From Streptococcus cristatus AS 1.3089 (GTDB lineage: Bacteria; Bacillota; Bacilli; Lactobacillales; Streptococcaceae), in assembly GCF_000385925.1 (NCBI RefSeq), contig NC_021175.1, forward strand, positions 937,501-1,001,500: a stretch of 64,000 bases of DNA, written 5' to 3'. A model generated the notes under the pieces. The model did not search any database. It was given only the letters and a program-made list of their open reading frames with translations, and was not told where the DNA came from. Positions 8,109 to 16,978 of this stretch are shown one piece after another (position 1 is the stretch's first letter; each line of letters begins with the position of its first letter). The translations under genes and the position numbers were made by a program.

Positions 8109-8609
8109 TTATATATTTCTGATGTAATGTAAATCTCTGGCTTGACTGCTATCAATCCAATTTTCAGTAGCAGAGTCAAAGACAAAGCCCTCTTTTTCAT
8201 AAAAAGGAAGACCAATAGCATTTCCTTCAGTTACTGTGACGGCTTGTTCTTTAGCATGATATTGTGATTTTTGATAAGTTGTCAAGGTCTCAAGTAACTC
8301 ATGACCAATTCCCAAACGTTGAGCCTGAGGCAAGACATAGAGAACGTAGACATTGGCTCTGCCGTCCTCGCTCATTCCACCACCAATACAACCTAGCACC
8401 TGCCCATTCCTTTCTGCTAGCCAATAGCCGTTCCATTCGGTAGAAAGTTCAGTCAAGTCCTTGTGCAAACGTTCTCGGCTATAGAACATGTCAAACACTC
8501 GTTCTATGTAGGAAGAGGAATAAATATCTTTATAGGTAGTCAGCCAAGTTTCTCTACATATTTTTTGGATTTGATGCCAATCATCCTTGCTTGCCTTACG
8601 AACCCGCAT
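8109..8609 (-). CDS. GNAT-family N-acetyltransferase
   Basis: About 166 residues starting MRVRKASKDDWHQIQKICRETW. The acetyl-CoA pyrophosphate loop is visible as VLPQAQRLGIGHELLETL (Q/RxxGxG/A motif), and LPFYEKEGFVF is the usual C-terminal GNAT end. The open frame extends to 8651, but GAGGTGATGA directly precedes the ATG at 8609, so I take that. It transfers acetyl from acetyl-CoA to an unknown amine. It lies 15 bp upstream of the ATP-cone gene on the same strand and may be cotranscribed with it. Confidence 0.85.
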   Translation of the reverse strand: MRVRKASKDDWHQIQKICRETWLTTYKDIYSSSYIERVFDMFYSRERLHKDLTELSTEWNGYWLAERNGQVLGCIGGGMSEDGRANVYVLYVLPQAQRLGIGHELLETLTTYQKSQYHAKEQAVTVTEGNAIGLPFYEKEGFVFDSATENWIDSSQARDLHYIRNI

Positions 8610-8836
8610 TTCATCACCTCTCAAGCTAGAACTTACCCTATCATTATACAATTTTTTCTTGTTTTTTTCAAAAAGAATGGAACATTTAGAAAAAGGACTG
8701 CAGAGATGAACCGAGCCACAATCCTTATAATTTTATCTAACGTTTGATGTACCGTTCAAATGCAATCCTTTTGAAATATTTTTCAGACAACTATAAATGC
8801 TAGTCCTTTTATCAAGTTAATAGAACTAACTAATAA

Positions 8837-9011
8837 GAGGCTGGGACAAAAGTCCTAGCCTCTCAATTGTCTTTGGATTGTCGAGCAAGACGCAGTGGTT
8901 GAGTGGGCTCTATTACGCTGATTTCATCAGCTTTTGCAGCCCTACTCATCTGTGCGGAGGTGGGACGACGAAATCGAATTCTAACGAATTACCGATTTCT
9001 GTCCCACTCTC
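8837..9011 (+). repeat. 175-bp MITE-like element, copy A
   Basis: One of six copies in the window (others at 22427, 29252, 42991, 43524, 46214). It begins GAGGCTGGGAC and ends GTCCCACTCTC, imperfect inverted termini matching at 9 of 11 positions. Inside are three hairpins: the first about 26 bases fold on themselves, GCTGAT/ATCAGC forms a central stem, and the last 50 bases form a long stem. This copy overlaps the 3' end of the adjoining membrane-protein gene and supplies its last 21 codons and stop. I do not recognise it as BOX or RUP. Confidence 0.9.
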
Positions 9012-9602
9012 ATTTTGCTCTAATACAATATCTTGTTTCTTGTATCGATAATGCATTTTCCAATGATTTTCAGACACTTCTTCTAATTTCAGAGTTTTGT
9101 TAATCTTATTAAAAGGCAATTTCTCTTCCTCAACTTTCTTTAGGAGCTCAACTAATAAGTCACCCCCAGCGTTTAGAGAAATTAAACTATCATCCTCGCT
9201 ATCGTATTGAAGTAAAACTTTCTTCGTCGGTTTGTGAACGACATTATAAAGATTAAAAGCCCTTTTAATGTCAAAATTCTTCTCTTTGTCGGCTATCATT
9301 GGCACAGTATGCAACTCTAACCGACCAATTTTAAAAGCCCTGAAAAGACTGACAACAATCCCTAATCCAGCAAGTGTTTCCCAGATGAGAGAGAAAAGTT
9401 TTAAATCCCAATCTGTTATAAGGTTAAGGAGTAGATAAAGAGCCCCCAAACCAAACCCTAACAAAATTAAACCTGCGCCATAGAAACTTGCCTTATCACC
9501 AGTTCGAATAATTGGCTTGTCGTAAACTCTCTTCCCCTCAAGTTTTTCCAGACTGCGCTTTGCCTTGTACTCTTCGATTCGTTGACTATACTTTTCTGTC
9601 AT
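8946..9602 (-). CDS. Membrane protein of unknown function, C-terminus encoded by a repeat
   Basis: 218 residues. A charged N-terminal 40 residues is followed by two hydrophobic segments (about 42-62 and 70-86) and a soluble C-terminal part with several Lys/Glu-rich strands. I recognise no family. The last 21 residues, from ESGTEIGNS to the terminal PPPHR, are encoded by the 175-bp element (copy A), so the original C-terminus has been replaced or extended by the insertion. An AAGGTG lies rather far (14 bases) upstream of the ATG. Neighbours give no hint of function: dapA lies upstream and the acetyltransferase gene downstream. Confidence 0.7.
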   Translation of the reverse strand: MTEKYSQRIEEYKAKRSLEKLEGKRVYDKPIIRTGDKASFYGAGLILLGFGLGALYLLLNLITDWDLKLFSLIWETLAGLGIVVSLFRAFKIGRLELHTVPMIADKEKNFDIKRAFNLYNVVHKPTKKVLLQYDSEDDSLISLNAGGDLLVELLKKVEEEKLPFNKINKTLKLEEVSENHWKMHYRYKKQDIVLEQNESGTEIGNSLEFDFVVPPPHR

Positions 9603-9655
9603 ACTATTTAATTACACCTTACTTATCTATATAAACTCTAAACCAAAATTACCGA

Positions 9656-10591
9656 TCAATAATCTGGTCTTAGAACCCCTTTAACAGTCTCTTTAGTCGC
9701 TTCATAGTCGCCATCAACCACAACCTTGATAATACGCTTAGCATCTTCCTCAGGAGCTGGCACAAGCGGTAAGCGGGTTGGACCTGCTGCAAAGCCCATG
9801 TAATTGAGGACGGCCTTGACTGGAGCAGGGCTTGGGTAAGAGAACAGGGCATTGACTTTTGGAATGAACTTCCGCTGAATGGCAGCCGCTTTTTTGATGT
9901 CATTGTGCTCGATAGCGTCCAGCATTTCAAACATTTCATCACCATTTGTGTGAGAAGCAACGGAAATAACCCCATCAGCACCCAGATTCATAGCATGAAA
10001 GGCATCGCCATCCTCACCCGTATAAATCAGGAACTCTTCTGGACGATGTTCAATCAGATAGGCCATATTCGCCAGACTGGTACATTCTTTCACGCCGATA
10101 ATATTTGGATGTTCTGCCAGCCTCAACATAGTTTCAGGTGTCATCTCAACTACTACCCGTCCTGGGATATTATAGATAATGATAGGCAAGTTTGAAGCAT
10201 CCGCAATGGCTTTAAAGTGCTGATACATACCCTCTTGAGAAGGTTTATTGTAATAGGGAACAATGGCCAACCCAGCCGCAAAACCACCAAAGGCATCTAC
10301 TTCTTTGACAAATTCAATGGAGTCACGCGTTTCGTTGGTACCAACACCAGCTATCAAAGGAACGCGACCCTTGACAACTTCTTGAACAGCCGCAAATAAT
10401 TCCAACTCTTCATCGTGAGTCAGAGTTGGACTCTCTGCAGTCGTTCCAGCTAGCAAAATCCCATCCGTATGGTGAGCCAGAAGATGCTCAATCAGATCTG
10501 GAATGGCCTCAAAATTGATGGAGCCATCTTCATGAAAAGGCGTGATAAAAGCTGTGATGATTTTACAATTCTTCAAATCTGCGTATGCCAT
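9656..10591 (-). CDS. dapA: 4-hydroxy-tetrahydrodipicolinate synthase
   Basis: 311 residues, the usual DapA length. The N-terminal [31 protein letters not shown], the tyrosine motif [15 protein letters not shown], and the Schiff-base lysine in GVKECTS are all present. It condenses pyruvate with aspartate semialdehyde, the first committed step to lysine and diaminopimelate for peptidoglycan. The asd gene, which makes its substrate, lies immediately upstream on the same strand, with a hairpin between them that may partly terminate. GAGAGGT precedes the start. Confidence 0.95.
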   Translation of the reverse strand: MAYADLKNCKIITAFITPFHEDGSINFEAIPDLIEHLLAHHTDGILLAGTTAESPTLTHDEELELFAAVQEVVKGRVPLIAGVGTNETRDSIEFVKEVDAFGGFAAGLAIVPYYNKPSQEGMYQHFKAIADASNLPIIIYNIPGRVVVEMTPETMLRLAEHPNIIGVKECTSLANMAYLIEHRPEEFLIYTGEDGDAFHAMNLGADGVISVASHTNGDEMFEMLDAIEHNDIKKAAAIQRKFIPKVNALFSYPSPAPVKAVLNYMGFAAGPTRLPLVPAPEEDAKRIIKVVVDGDYEATKETVKGVLRPDY

Positions 10592-10616
10592 AGACTTACC
10601 TCTCTTTGTATGAAAA

Positions 10617-10645
10617 GAGGATTGAATGACAGATATTCAATCCTC
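10617..10645 (-). terminator. Hairpin between asd and dapA
   Basis: GAGGATTGAAT (10617-10627) pairs perfectly with ATTCAATCCTC (10635-10645); TTTTCAT follows on the minus strand. A partial terminator or attenuator between two functionally linked genes. Confidence 0.6.
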
Positions 10646-10670
10646 GATCTGTCACGTATTTTTAGACAGC

Positions 10671-11747
10671 TTATTTTAATTCAAAAACGACTTCATCTGT
10701 TGGACGAACCAAGCCACGCTCATGCAGTGTTTCAGCGATTTGGACAGAATTCCAAGCAGCACCTTTGAGAAGGTTATCTGAAACAACCCACATGTGAATT
10801 CCTTTTTCGGCATCCAAGTCTTTACGGATACGACCAACAAAGGTATCACGTGAACCTACTGCATTGATAGCTTGCGGATAGATTTGATGAGCCACATCAT
10901 CCTCCAGAACTGCACCTGGGAAGGCTGCAATGGCTGCTTTGACTTCTTCGATTGGAGCCACTTCTTTTGTTTCGATGTAAACAGACTCAGAGTGAGCTGA
11001 CAAGACTGGAATACGCACACAGGTTGCAGATACTGCAATACTGTCATCTTCCATGATTTTCTTGGTTTCCTTGGTCATCTTCATCTCTTCGTAAGTGTAA
11101 TCATTGTCCGTGAAGACATCAATTTGTGGAAGAGCGTTGAAGGCGATAGGATAGTGTTTTTTGTCCCCACCTGAAGGTAAGATTTCCGCATGCAAATCAC
11201 GTGGATTTACACCATCATTCAAGACTTCACGAAGTTCACGCTGTGTTTCAAGAATCGCTCCCATACCAGCACCTGAAACAGCTTGGTAAGTTGAAACAAT
11301 GATACGATCCAAGCCCCATTTTTGACGAACAGGCTCAAGAGCTACCATCATCTGGATAGTTGAACAGTTAGGGCAGGCAATGATTCCATTGTGGGCATCC
11401 AAGGCATGAGCATTTACTTCTGGGACCACCAAGGGTACATCGGGATTTTGACGGAAATAAGATGTATTATCCACCACTACCGCTCCAGCTTTAACGGCGT
11501 ATGGTGCATACTTAGCTGATGTAGAACCACCTGCTGAAAAGAGAGCAATATCCACACCTTCAAAAGCTGTCTCAGTCGTTTCCTCAATCGTAATATCTTG
11601 GTCTTTAAATTTCAAAGTCTTACCTGCTGAACGTGCAGAAGCCAAATAACGAATCTTGTCAATTGGAAGCGATGATTCTTCCATCATTTTAATCATTTGA
11701 GCGCCAACGGCACCAGTGGCACCAACCACAGCAACTGTATATCCCAT
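10671..11747 (-). CDS. asd: Aspartate-semialdehyde dehydrogenase
   Basis: 358 residues from the ATG at 11747, where AGAGGTGG provides the ribosome-binding site; the frame is open 25 codons further but that gives an atypical N-terminus. The Rossmann motif [14 protein letters not shown] opens the protein, the catalytic cysteine is in [11 protein letters not shown] and the catalytic histidine in [12 protein letters not shown]. It reduces aspartyl phosphate to aspartate semialdehyde for lysine/DAP, threonine and methionine synthesis. dapA lies downstream. Upstream are the tandem 175-bp repeats and a small-RNA candidate on the same strand. Confidence 0.95.
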   Translation of the reverse strand: MGYTVAVVGATGAVGAQMIKMMEESSLPIDKIRYLASARSAGKTLKFKDQDITIEETTETAFEGVDIALFSAGGSTSAKYAPYAVKAGAVVVDNTSYFRQNPDVPLVVPEVNAHALDAHNGIIACPNCSTIQMMVALEPVRQKWGLDRIIVSTYQAVSGAGMGAILETQRELREVLNDGVNPRDLHAEILPSGGDKKHYPIAFNALPQIDVFTDNDYTYEEMKMTKETKKIMEDDSIAVSATCVRIPVLSAHSESVYIETKEVAPIEEVKAAIAAFPGAVLEDDVAHQIYPQAINAVGSRDTFVGRIRKDLDAEKGIHMWVVSDNLLKGAAWNSVQIAETLHERGLVRPTDEVVFELK

Positions 11748-11863
11748 ACAATCCACCTCTGAATTTTCTAAAAATTTTGTATATTCTAGTATTATACTAT
11801 TTTTGATGAAAATTGCAAACATTTCTGAAGGATAAGCCAGGCTTTTTAAAATGTTGCTGCTAT

Positions 11864-12337
11864 TCTAAGACTCAACTGCCTTCTGCTTAGTTGTTTCATC
11901 AAGAGTAATAGCACTCACGATGACGACCGTTTCAGTATCAATGCCTCTAAGTTCGGCTGAGACAAACCATCTTGCCTCTCTAAGAGAGTTTTCAAGGTTT
12001 ACAGATTTTGTTCTCACGAACAAAACTGCATCCATTGCTCTACGACTCAACTGCCTTCTACGAAGTTGTTTCATCAAGAGCAATAGCATTCACGACGACG
12101 ACCGTTTCAGTATCAATGCCTCTAAGCTCGGCTGAGACTAACCGTCTTGCCACTCTAAGAGAACTAGCAAGGTTTACAGCTTTTGTTCTCACGAACAAAA
12201 CTGTATCCACTGCTCTAAGACTCAACTGCCTTCTGCGAAGTTGTTTCGTCAAGAGCAATAGCACTCACGACGACGACCGTCTCAGTATCAATGCCTCTAA
12301 GCTCGGCTGCAACTAACCGTCTTGCCTCTCTAAGAGA
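11864..12337. repeat. Tandem repeat, 175-bp period, 2.7 copies
   Basis: Copies start at 11864, 12039 and 12214; the same landmark (ATGCCTCTAAG) recurs at 11941, 12116 and 12291, so the period is exactly 175 bp. Copies are about 90% identical. Each complete unit contains a perfect hairpin (TTTTGTTC-TCAC-GAACAAAA; missing from the truncated third copy) and shorter inverted repeats such as CTTC/GAAG. All three minus-strand copies keep the reading LRGIDTETVV...AI.LDETT, and the third starts with ATG and would encode 41 residues, but there is no ribosome-binding site and copy 2 has an internal stop. The unit is unrelated in sequence to the dispersed 175-bp element. Confidence 0.85.
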
Positions 12338-12340
12338 CAT

Positions 12341-12481
12341 AGAAAAATCCCCAATCCGTAGACTGGGGATAAGGGCACTTTCGTGTGATCAGCAGGTTCA
12401 CACAACTGATCAAGGTCCGCTCCTGCGTTATGACCTCCCATGCTTCAATTTGCAGATAAACTGCATATCGACTCATCGCAC
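12341..12481 (-). ncRNA. Probable structured small RNA of about 140 nt, family unassigned
   Basis: A consensus promoter (12516-12488) predicts a start near 12481, and a strong hairpin (ATCCCCA paired with TGGGGAT, 12348-12370) followed by TTTTT ends the transcript near 12343. No open frame of note lies between. The RNA can form TGCAG/CTGCA (5 bp), AGGTC/GACCT, a 7-bp TGATCAG/CTGATCA stem that competes with GTGTG/CACAC, and a CAC-GAAA-GTG tetraloop. It does not show the conserved core of SRP RNA, tmRNA or RNase P RNA. A 6S-type RNA is possible but I cannot demonstrate the closing stem and bubble. Confidence 0.6.
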
Positions 12482-12487
12482 CTATCT

Positions 12488-12516
12488 ATCATAAGCTATC
12501 GCGTAGAAAATGTCAA
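12488..12516 (-). promoter_or_regulatory. Consensus sigma-A promoter of the small RNA
   Basis: TTGACA (12516-12511), 17-base spacer, TATGAT (12493-12488) on the minus strand. One of the best promoters in the window, yet no protein gene begins within the next 700 bases. Confidence 0.8.
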
Positions 12517-12618
12517 GCTATAAAGATTAGTCAACCATCACAGATACTTACTTCCCTCTCGAATACTAAGCGCAGCCATCTCTTCCCGATGTCGCTGGAT
12601 AAAATCTCTGACCCAGTC

Positions 12619-13191
12619 TTAATTAGTTTTGGAATAATCTCTCAGCGCCCAACCGATGGCCTTGTTAATAAAGAATTCAGTTTGGCCCAGATTATTCAGT
12701 AAAATTTTCTCCAACAGCTCTGTGTCTGTTTCTTCTTTTCGCAGCAACTGATGGTCAATAGCCAAGCGCCGCAGCCAGATATCCTCATCACAACTCCAGG
12801 ATAAAATAATCTCTTTGGTTTCTGGAAACCGTGCAATGATTGATCCGACCAAGCGGTCCAAAAAGTCAATAGTGTCCCACCAAGACTTGATTTGAGCCAG
12901 CTTTTTTAAGCGTGGCAAATCAGATGGGGTCAATAGCTTCTTGTAAATCTCCAGATAATCCAGCGCAGCATATTGCAATTCTCGATAGGGATTATTCCAA
13001 GCTGCATTTATGAAATCCCAGTCAATGACGGAGTCAGTCTGCTGTTTGAAAAAAGTTTTTGCGAACTTCCGTCTGGCTGGAGTCTTGACTCCGAGAAACT
13101 CAAATTTATTTTTCATATAGGCTTTCATAGCCACTGCATCATCAGGGTTAGCTACAGCTTTTAACTCTTTTACCAATTCCTCTACAATCAT
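12619..13191 (-). CDS. DNA alkylation repair protein (AlkD-like), prematurely stopped
   Basis: 190 residues of an AlkD-type HEAT-like repeat glycosylase: FLGVKTPARRKFAKTF, ELQYAALDYL, the KSWWDTIDFLDRLVG core and INKAIGWALRDYSKTN. Family members continue after the SKT motif. Here a TAA (12619-12621) stops it, but the same frame goes on for 26 codons beginning DWVRDFIQRHREEMAALS and ends at a TGA at 12538-12540, which is the expected C-terminal helix. So a nonsense mutation removed the last 27 codons. The helical solenoid may still fold. It would excise N3/N7-alkylated purines. It lies 3 bp downstream of the lipoprotein gene. Confidence 0.85.
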   Translation of the reverse strand: MIVEELVKELKAVANPDDAVAMKAYMKNKFEFLGVKTPARRKFAKTFFKQQTDSVIDWDFINAAWNNPYRELQYAALDYLEIYKKLLTPSDLPRLKKLAQIKSWWDTIDFLDRLVGSIIARFPETKEIILSWSCDEDIWLRRLAIDHQLLRKEETDTELLEKILLNNLGQTEFFINKAIGWALRDYSKTN

Positions 13192-13194
13192 AGC

Positions 13195-13806
13195 TTACTC
13201 CAGCAATTCTCGGTCATAAATAGTGTAGTCGCAGCGGTAAATCACCAATCGCTTACCGTCAATCAACAATTCAGAGGTTTTTGGAGCATCTGACTTATCA
13301 AGAGAAACACGATCGCCAGCATAAGCAGCCAGCGGAGTCCCGTTTTGCGAGCGAATCAGAATGACTTTCTTCTTGCCCGTAAACTCATTTTTGAAGGCTG
13401 AAATCATGCGATTCAAAACGGGGACTGCATGGCTGTTTTCCTCAACATCAGCAGTCTTTTGATACTGGGCAAAAACATCTTTCAAGCCTTTTTCTTCTGC
13501 AATCAAGGAAGAGCCCACATGGTCAATCTCATATTTACCCAAGGTAATTTTGAGAACAGATGAGTCTTCCTTGGAATTTCCTTCCGCATCAACTGAGTCA
13601 AATTCCTCGTTGCGTGAGATAGATAAGGACTTGCCCGACATCTGGTCAATGAGCTGGGAATTCTCATCGTAGGTTCGAACTGTCATCTCCAGCCCCAGCC
13701 ATTCCTCTTTGGCATTTTTGAACCATTTTTCAACGGACTGACAGCCTGACAAGGTCAAAAGGGCAATACTTAGGAGAGTTATTATTATGTATTTCTTTTT
13801 CATCAT
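13195..13806 (-). CDS. Lipoprotein of unknown function (DUF5052-like)
   Basis: About 203 residues. The N-terminus MMKKKYIIITLLSIALLTLSGC is a lipoprotein signal peptide with lipobox LSGC. The mature part has MTVRTYDENSQLIDQMSGKSLSISR and appears mostly beta-strand; by memory it resembles the streptococcal DUF5052 proteins, with no known function. The upstream extension in the same frame overlaps the acetyltransferase gene, and GGAGT ahead of the ATG at 13806 decides the start. It starts 2 bp after the acetyltransferase stop and is followed by the AlkD gene, suggesting one transcript of three unrelated genes. Confidence 0.8.
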   Translation of the reverse strand: MMKKKYIIITLLSIALLTLSGCQSVEKWFKNAKEEWLGLEMTVRTYDENSQLIDQMSGKSLSISRNEEFDSVDAEGNSKEDSSVLKITLGKYEIDHVGSSLIAEEKGLKDVFAQYQKTADVEENSHAVPVLNRMISAFKNEFTGKKKVILIRSQNGTPLAAYAGDRVSLDKSDAPKTSELLIDGKRLVIYRCDYTIYDRELLE

Positions 13807-13808
13807 TT

Positions 13809-14336
13809 TTACTCCATTTCTGTTAAAAGTTTGATGGATCCAGCTTGCTTTTCTAAGGATTTTTGCAGCCAAACAATATCATGCCAACGTTCGAATTTAT
13901 AGCCAATTTTAGGGAAATGTGCTACTTGCTGATAACCTCGCTTGGCATGGAAAGCGAAGCTATCCTCATTTGGCAAAGAGATACAGGCTAGAAAATGCAT
14001 ATATCCCATCTGATCTAACAGGCCTTCAAGTTCATCATAAAGCTTGCTGCCGACTCCTTTTCCTCGAGTATCTTGGCTGACATAAACGGATAATTCCACA
14101 GCCCAATCGTAGGCTGCACGCGCATAGTAAGTTGAAGCATAGGCATAACCTAAGACTACACCATCTTCTTCCGCTACCAGATAAGGATATTTTCCCAACG
14201 TTTTTTCAATCCGATTTGCGAAATCCTCAATGGTCGGTACTTCGTATTCAAAAGTGATGACTGTATTCTCTACATAAGGCGCGTAAATAGCTAGCAAGGC
14301 CGCAGCGTCTGATTTCTTAGCTAATCTTATATTCAT
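13809..14336 (-). CDS. GNAT acetyltransferase, phosphinothricin acetyltransferase-like
   Basis: 175 residues starting MNIRLAKKSDAAALLAIYAPYVENTVITFEY, the opening typical of the Pat/Bar subgroup. The acetyl-CoA loop is SQDTRGKGVGSKLYDEL, followed by SLPNEDSFAFHAKRGYQQV and the conserved HFPKIGYKFERWHDIVWLQK end. It acetylates a small amine or amino-acid-like molecule; members of this subgroup accept phosphinothricin or methionine sulfone/sulfoximine, but the natural substrate here is unknown. First gene of the acetyltransferase-lipoprotein-AlkD unit. Confidence 0.88.
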   Translation of the reverse strand: MNIRLAKKSDAAALLAIYAPYVENTVITFEYEVPTIEDFANRIEKTLGKYPYLVAEEDGVVLGYAYASTYYARAAYDWAVELSVYVSQDTRGKGVGSKLYDELEGLLDQMGYMHFLACISLPNEDSFAFHAKRGYQQVAHFPKIGYKFERWHDIVWLQKSLEKQAGSIKLLTEME

Positions 14337-14377
14337 AAAGACCCCGTGTTTACGTTATTTCCACTATTATATCAAAA

Positions 14378-14397
14378 AAAGGCTCGTTAGAGCCTTT
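14378..14397 (-). terminator. Terminator after fhs
   Basis: AAAGGCTC-TAAC-GAGCCTTT followed by TTTT on the minus strand, ten bases after the fhs stop. Confidence 0.85.
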
Positions 14398-14407
14398 ATA
14401 ATGGATC

Positions 14408-16078
14408 TTAGAACAAACCAATCGCTGTACCGTCTGCCGCCACATCCATATTAAGTGCTGCAGGACGTTTTGGTAGACCTGGCATTGTCATGACATCTCC
14501 TGTCAAAGCCACGATAAAGCCTGCCCCAAGTTTTGGTACCAATTCGCGAATAGTAATTTCAAAGTTTTCTGGCGCCCCCAGAGCAGCAGGATTGTCTGAG
14601 AAACTATACTGCGTTTTGGCCATACAAATTGGCATCTTGTCCCAGCCGTTCTTGACAATTTCCCGAATCTGAGTCTGCGCTTTTTTCTCAAAGTTCACTT
14701 TTGAACCACGATAGATTTCTGTGACAATCTTCTCGATTTTCGCTTCAATTGTTGAGTCATTGTCATAGAGACGAGTGTAGTGTGCTGCATTTTCGTCAAT
14801 GGTTTTGACAACAGTCTCAGCAAGAGCCACACCGCCTTCAGCACCATCAGCCCAGACACTAGCAAGCTCAACCGGAACCCCGATTTCTGCACAGAGTTCC
14901 TTAAGAGTAGTAATCTCAGCTTCCGTATCAGTGACAAATTCATTGATAGCTACTACCGCTGGAATACCGAACTTACGGATATTTTCAACGTGACGTTTAA
15001 GATTAGCAAAGCCAGCACGTACCGCATCAACATTTTCTTCAGTAAGTGCATCCTTAGCCACACCACCATTCATCTTGAGCGCACGCAAGGTTGCCACAAT
15101 CACGACTGCATCTGGAGAAGTTGGCAAGTTTGGAGTCTTGATATCCAAGAATTTCTCAGCACCTAGATCCGCACCGAAACCGGCTTCTGTCACCGTATAA
15201 TCAGCCAAGCGCAGCGCTGTACTAGTCGCTAAGACAGAGTTACAGCCATGGGCGATATTGGCAAACGGTCCGCCATGAACAAAGGCTGGTGTTCCGTAAA
15301 TAGTCTGTACTAGATTTGGCTTAATCGCATCTTTTAAGACCAAAGCCAGTGCCCCTTCTACCTCAAGGTCACGAACATAGACTGGCGTGCGATCATAGCG
15401 ATAGCCGATAACGATGTTAGCCAAGCGATTTTTCAAATCTTCAATATCCGTTGCCAAGCAAAGAATCGCCATGATTTCAGAAGCAACCGTGATATCAAAA
15501 CCATCTTCGCGCGGAATACCGTTGAGCGGGCTGCCTAAGCCAACCGTCACATGGCGCAGTGCTCGGTCATTTAGGTCCACAACACGTTTCCAGATAATGC
15601 GACGTTGGTCGATACCCAGCTCATTTCCCTGATGTAAATGATTATCGATGAGAGCAGACAGAGCATTATTAGCAGTTGTGATGGCGTGCATGTCACCAGT
15701 AAAATGCAAGTTGATATCTTCCATAGGTAGCACCTGTGCATGACCCCCGCCAGCTGCTCCCCCTTTGATACCCATCACTGGTCCAAGGGATGGTTCGCGG
15801 ATAGCAATCATAGTTTTCTTGCCAATCTTGTTAAGCGCGTCAGCCAGTCCAATGGTAATGGTAGACTTACCTTCTCCAGCTGGAGTTGGATTGATTGCCG
15901 TCACCAAAATCAGCTTGCCGACAGGATTTTCTGCTACTTCACGAATCTTGTCAAAACTGAGCTTGGCCTTGTACTTTCCGTACAGCTCCAAGTCGTCATA
16001 ATCAATGCCAATCTTTTTTACTACATCCACAATGGGCTGTAATTCAACACTCTGAGCAATTTCGATATCTGTTTTCAT
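14408..16078 (-). CDS. fhs: Formate-tetrahydrofolate ligase
   Basis: 556 residues, the usual length of 10-formyl-THF synthetase. The nucleotide-binding loop [43 protein letters not shown] and the C-terminal [18 protein letters not shown] are all intact. It activates formate with ATP onto tetrahydrofolate, feeding purine synthesis and initiator tRNA formylation. AGGAGT precedes the ATG; an extended -10 lies about 30 bases upstream. It is a single-gene unit, divergent from coaB, with a clear terminator. Confidence 0.96.
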   Translation of the reverse strand: MKTDIEIAQSVELQPIVDVVKKIGIDYDDLELYGKYKAKLSFDKIREVAENPVGKLILVTAINPTPAGEGKSTITIGLADALNKIGKKTMIAIREPSLGPVMGIKGGAAGGGHAQVLPMEDINLHFTGDMHAITTANNALSALIDNHLHQGNELGIDQRRIIWKRVVDLNDRALRHVTVGLGSPLNGIPREDGFDITVASEIMAILCLATDIEDLKNRLANIVIGYRYDRTPVYVRDLEVEGALALVLKDAIKPNLVQTIYGTPAFVHGGPFANIAHGCNSVLATSTALRLADYTVTEAGFGADLGAEKFLDIKTPNLPTSPDAVVIVATLRALKMNGGVAKDALTEENVDAVRAGFANLKRHVENIRKFGIPAVVAINEFVTDTEAEITTLKELCAEIGVPVELASVWADGAEGGVALAETVVKTIDENAAHYTRLYDNDSTIEAKIEKIVTEIYRGSKVNFEKKAQTQIREIVKNGWDKMPICMAKTQYSFSDNPAALGAPENFEITIRELVPKLGAGFIVALTGDVMTMPGLPKRPAALNMDVAADGTAIGLF

Positions 16079-16106
16079 TAAGGAACTCCTCTAATTTGAT
16101 AAAACT

Positions 16107-16115
16107 ATTATAACA
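16107..16115 (-). promoter_or_regulatory. Extended -10 promoter of fhs
   Basis: TGTTATAAT on the minus strand (TGn plus a consensus -10), about 30 bases ahead of the fhs start; no good -35, as usual for this class. Confidence 0.6.
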
Positions 16116-16250
16116 AATATGATATAAAACTGCACATTTAAACTCCAATAACAACACAACGTTCGGTAATTACTCTATATTCTTTTAGAGGATATAGAGT
16201 TTTCATAGAAAAAATAAGTTTAGCTGAATAAAACTTTAAGTTTATTTTAT

Positions 16251-16279
16251 TTTACTAAATTCGTTTTTTCTTGTAGAAT
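16251..16279 (+). promoter_or_regulatory. Promoter of coaB, predicting a leaderless mRNA
   Basis: TTTACT (16251-16256), 17 bases, TAGAAT (16274-16279). The start codon is at 16286, seven bases after the -10, so transcription would begin at or next to the A of the ATG. There is no ribosome-binding site in the interval. A further inverted repeat, CTCTATAT/ATATAGAG, lies at 16173-16199 between the divergent genes. Confidence 0.55.
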
Positions 16280-16285
16280 AAAGCT

Positions 16286-16978
16286 ATGAATATATTGATT
16301 ACCTCTGGCGGAACGAGTGAAAAAATCGACCAAGTCCGCTCTATCACTAATCATTCGACGGGTCAACTTGGGAAAATGATAACTGAGCATTGCTTGGCGG
16401 AGGGTTCTTCGGTGACTCTGCTGACAACGGCAAAAGCTGTTAAACCGGATCCGCATCAAAACCTAACGATTAAGATCATTGAAGATACGGAGCAGCTCCT
16501 GACAGCTATGGAAGGGCTGGTGCCTGCTCATGACGTACTCATTCATTCGATGGCTGTTTCTGACTATAAACCAGTGTATATGGTAGGATTTGAGGAGGTT
16601 CTTGCCAGTTCAGATTTGGCAGAATTTCTGGGAAAAAGTAATGCTGAAAGTAAGATTTCGTCTGCTGATGATTATCAGGTACTGTTCCTCAAGAAAAATC
16701 CTAAAATCATCAGCAAGGTCAAAGAATGGAATCCAAATATTCGATTGATTGGCTTTAAGCTCTTGGTAGGTGTTTCTAAAGAAGAGTTACTGGCTACTGC
16801 TAGAGCCAGTCTTGAAAAAAATCAAGCTGAATTAATTGTAGCCAACGATTTGACTGAAATTTCTAACGGGCAACACCACGCCTATCTCCTAGGAGCAGAC
16901 ACTGTCACAGAAGCTTTCTCCAAGGAAGAAATTGCTGAACAAATGTTAAGCCATATCCAGAAAGGAGACAGTTCATGA
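16286..16978 (+). CDS. coaB: Phosphopantothenate-cysteine ligase
   Basis: 230 residues. The N-terminus MNILITSGGTSEKIDQVRSITNHSTGQLG is characteristic of CoaB; AVSDYKP and LIGFKL, with the K-x-K-K region (FLKKNPKII), are the conserved central motifs, and ELIVANDL lies in the dimer/CTP region. It joins 4'-phosphopantothenate to cysteine in CoA synthesis. Streptococci have CoaB and CoaC as separate proteins, as here. The coaC start overlaps its stop by four bases (ATGA). No Shine-Dalgarno sequence is visible. Confidence 0.92.
   Translation: MNILITSGGTSEKIDQVRSITNHSTGQLGKMITEHCLAEGSSVTLLTTAKAVKPDPHQNLTIKIIEDTEQLLTAMEGLVPAHDVLIHSMAVSDYKPVYMVGFEEVLASSDLAEFLGKSNAESKISSADDYQVLFLKKNPKIISKVKEWNPNIRLIGFKLLVGVSKEELLATARASLEKNQAELIVANDLTEISNGQHHAYLLGADTVTEAFSKEEIAEQMLSHIQKGDSS

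Noticed and set aside
8837..9011. BOX or RUP element
   Set aside because: Length, termini and sequence do not fit the forms of these elements that I know.
11864..12337. CRISPR array
   Set aside because: The repeats are 175 bp, contiguous and imperfect, without spacers; no cas genes and no short regularly spaced repeats exist elsewhere in the window.
11865..12494. Overlapping 60-100 residue open frames on both strands in the tandem repeat
   Set aside because: They are by-products of the 175-bp repeat; none has a ribosome-binding site, frames differ between copies, and copy 2 has an internal stop on the most conserved frame.
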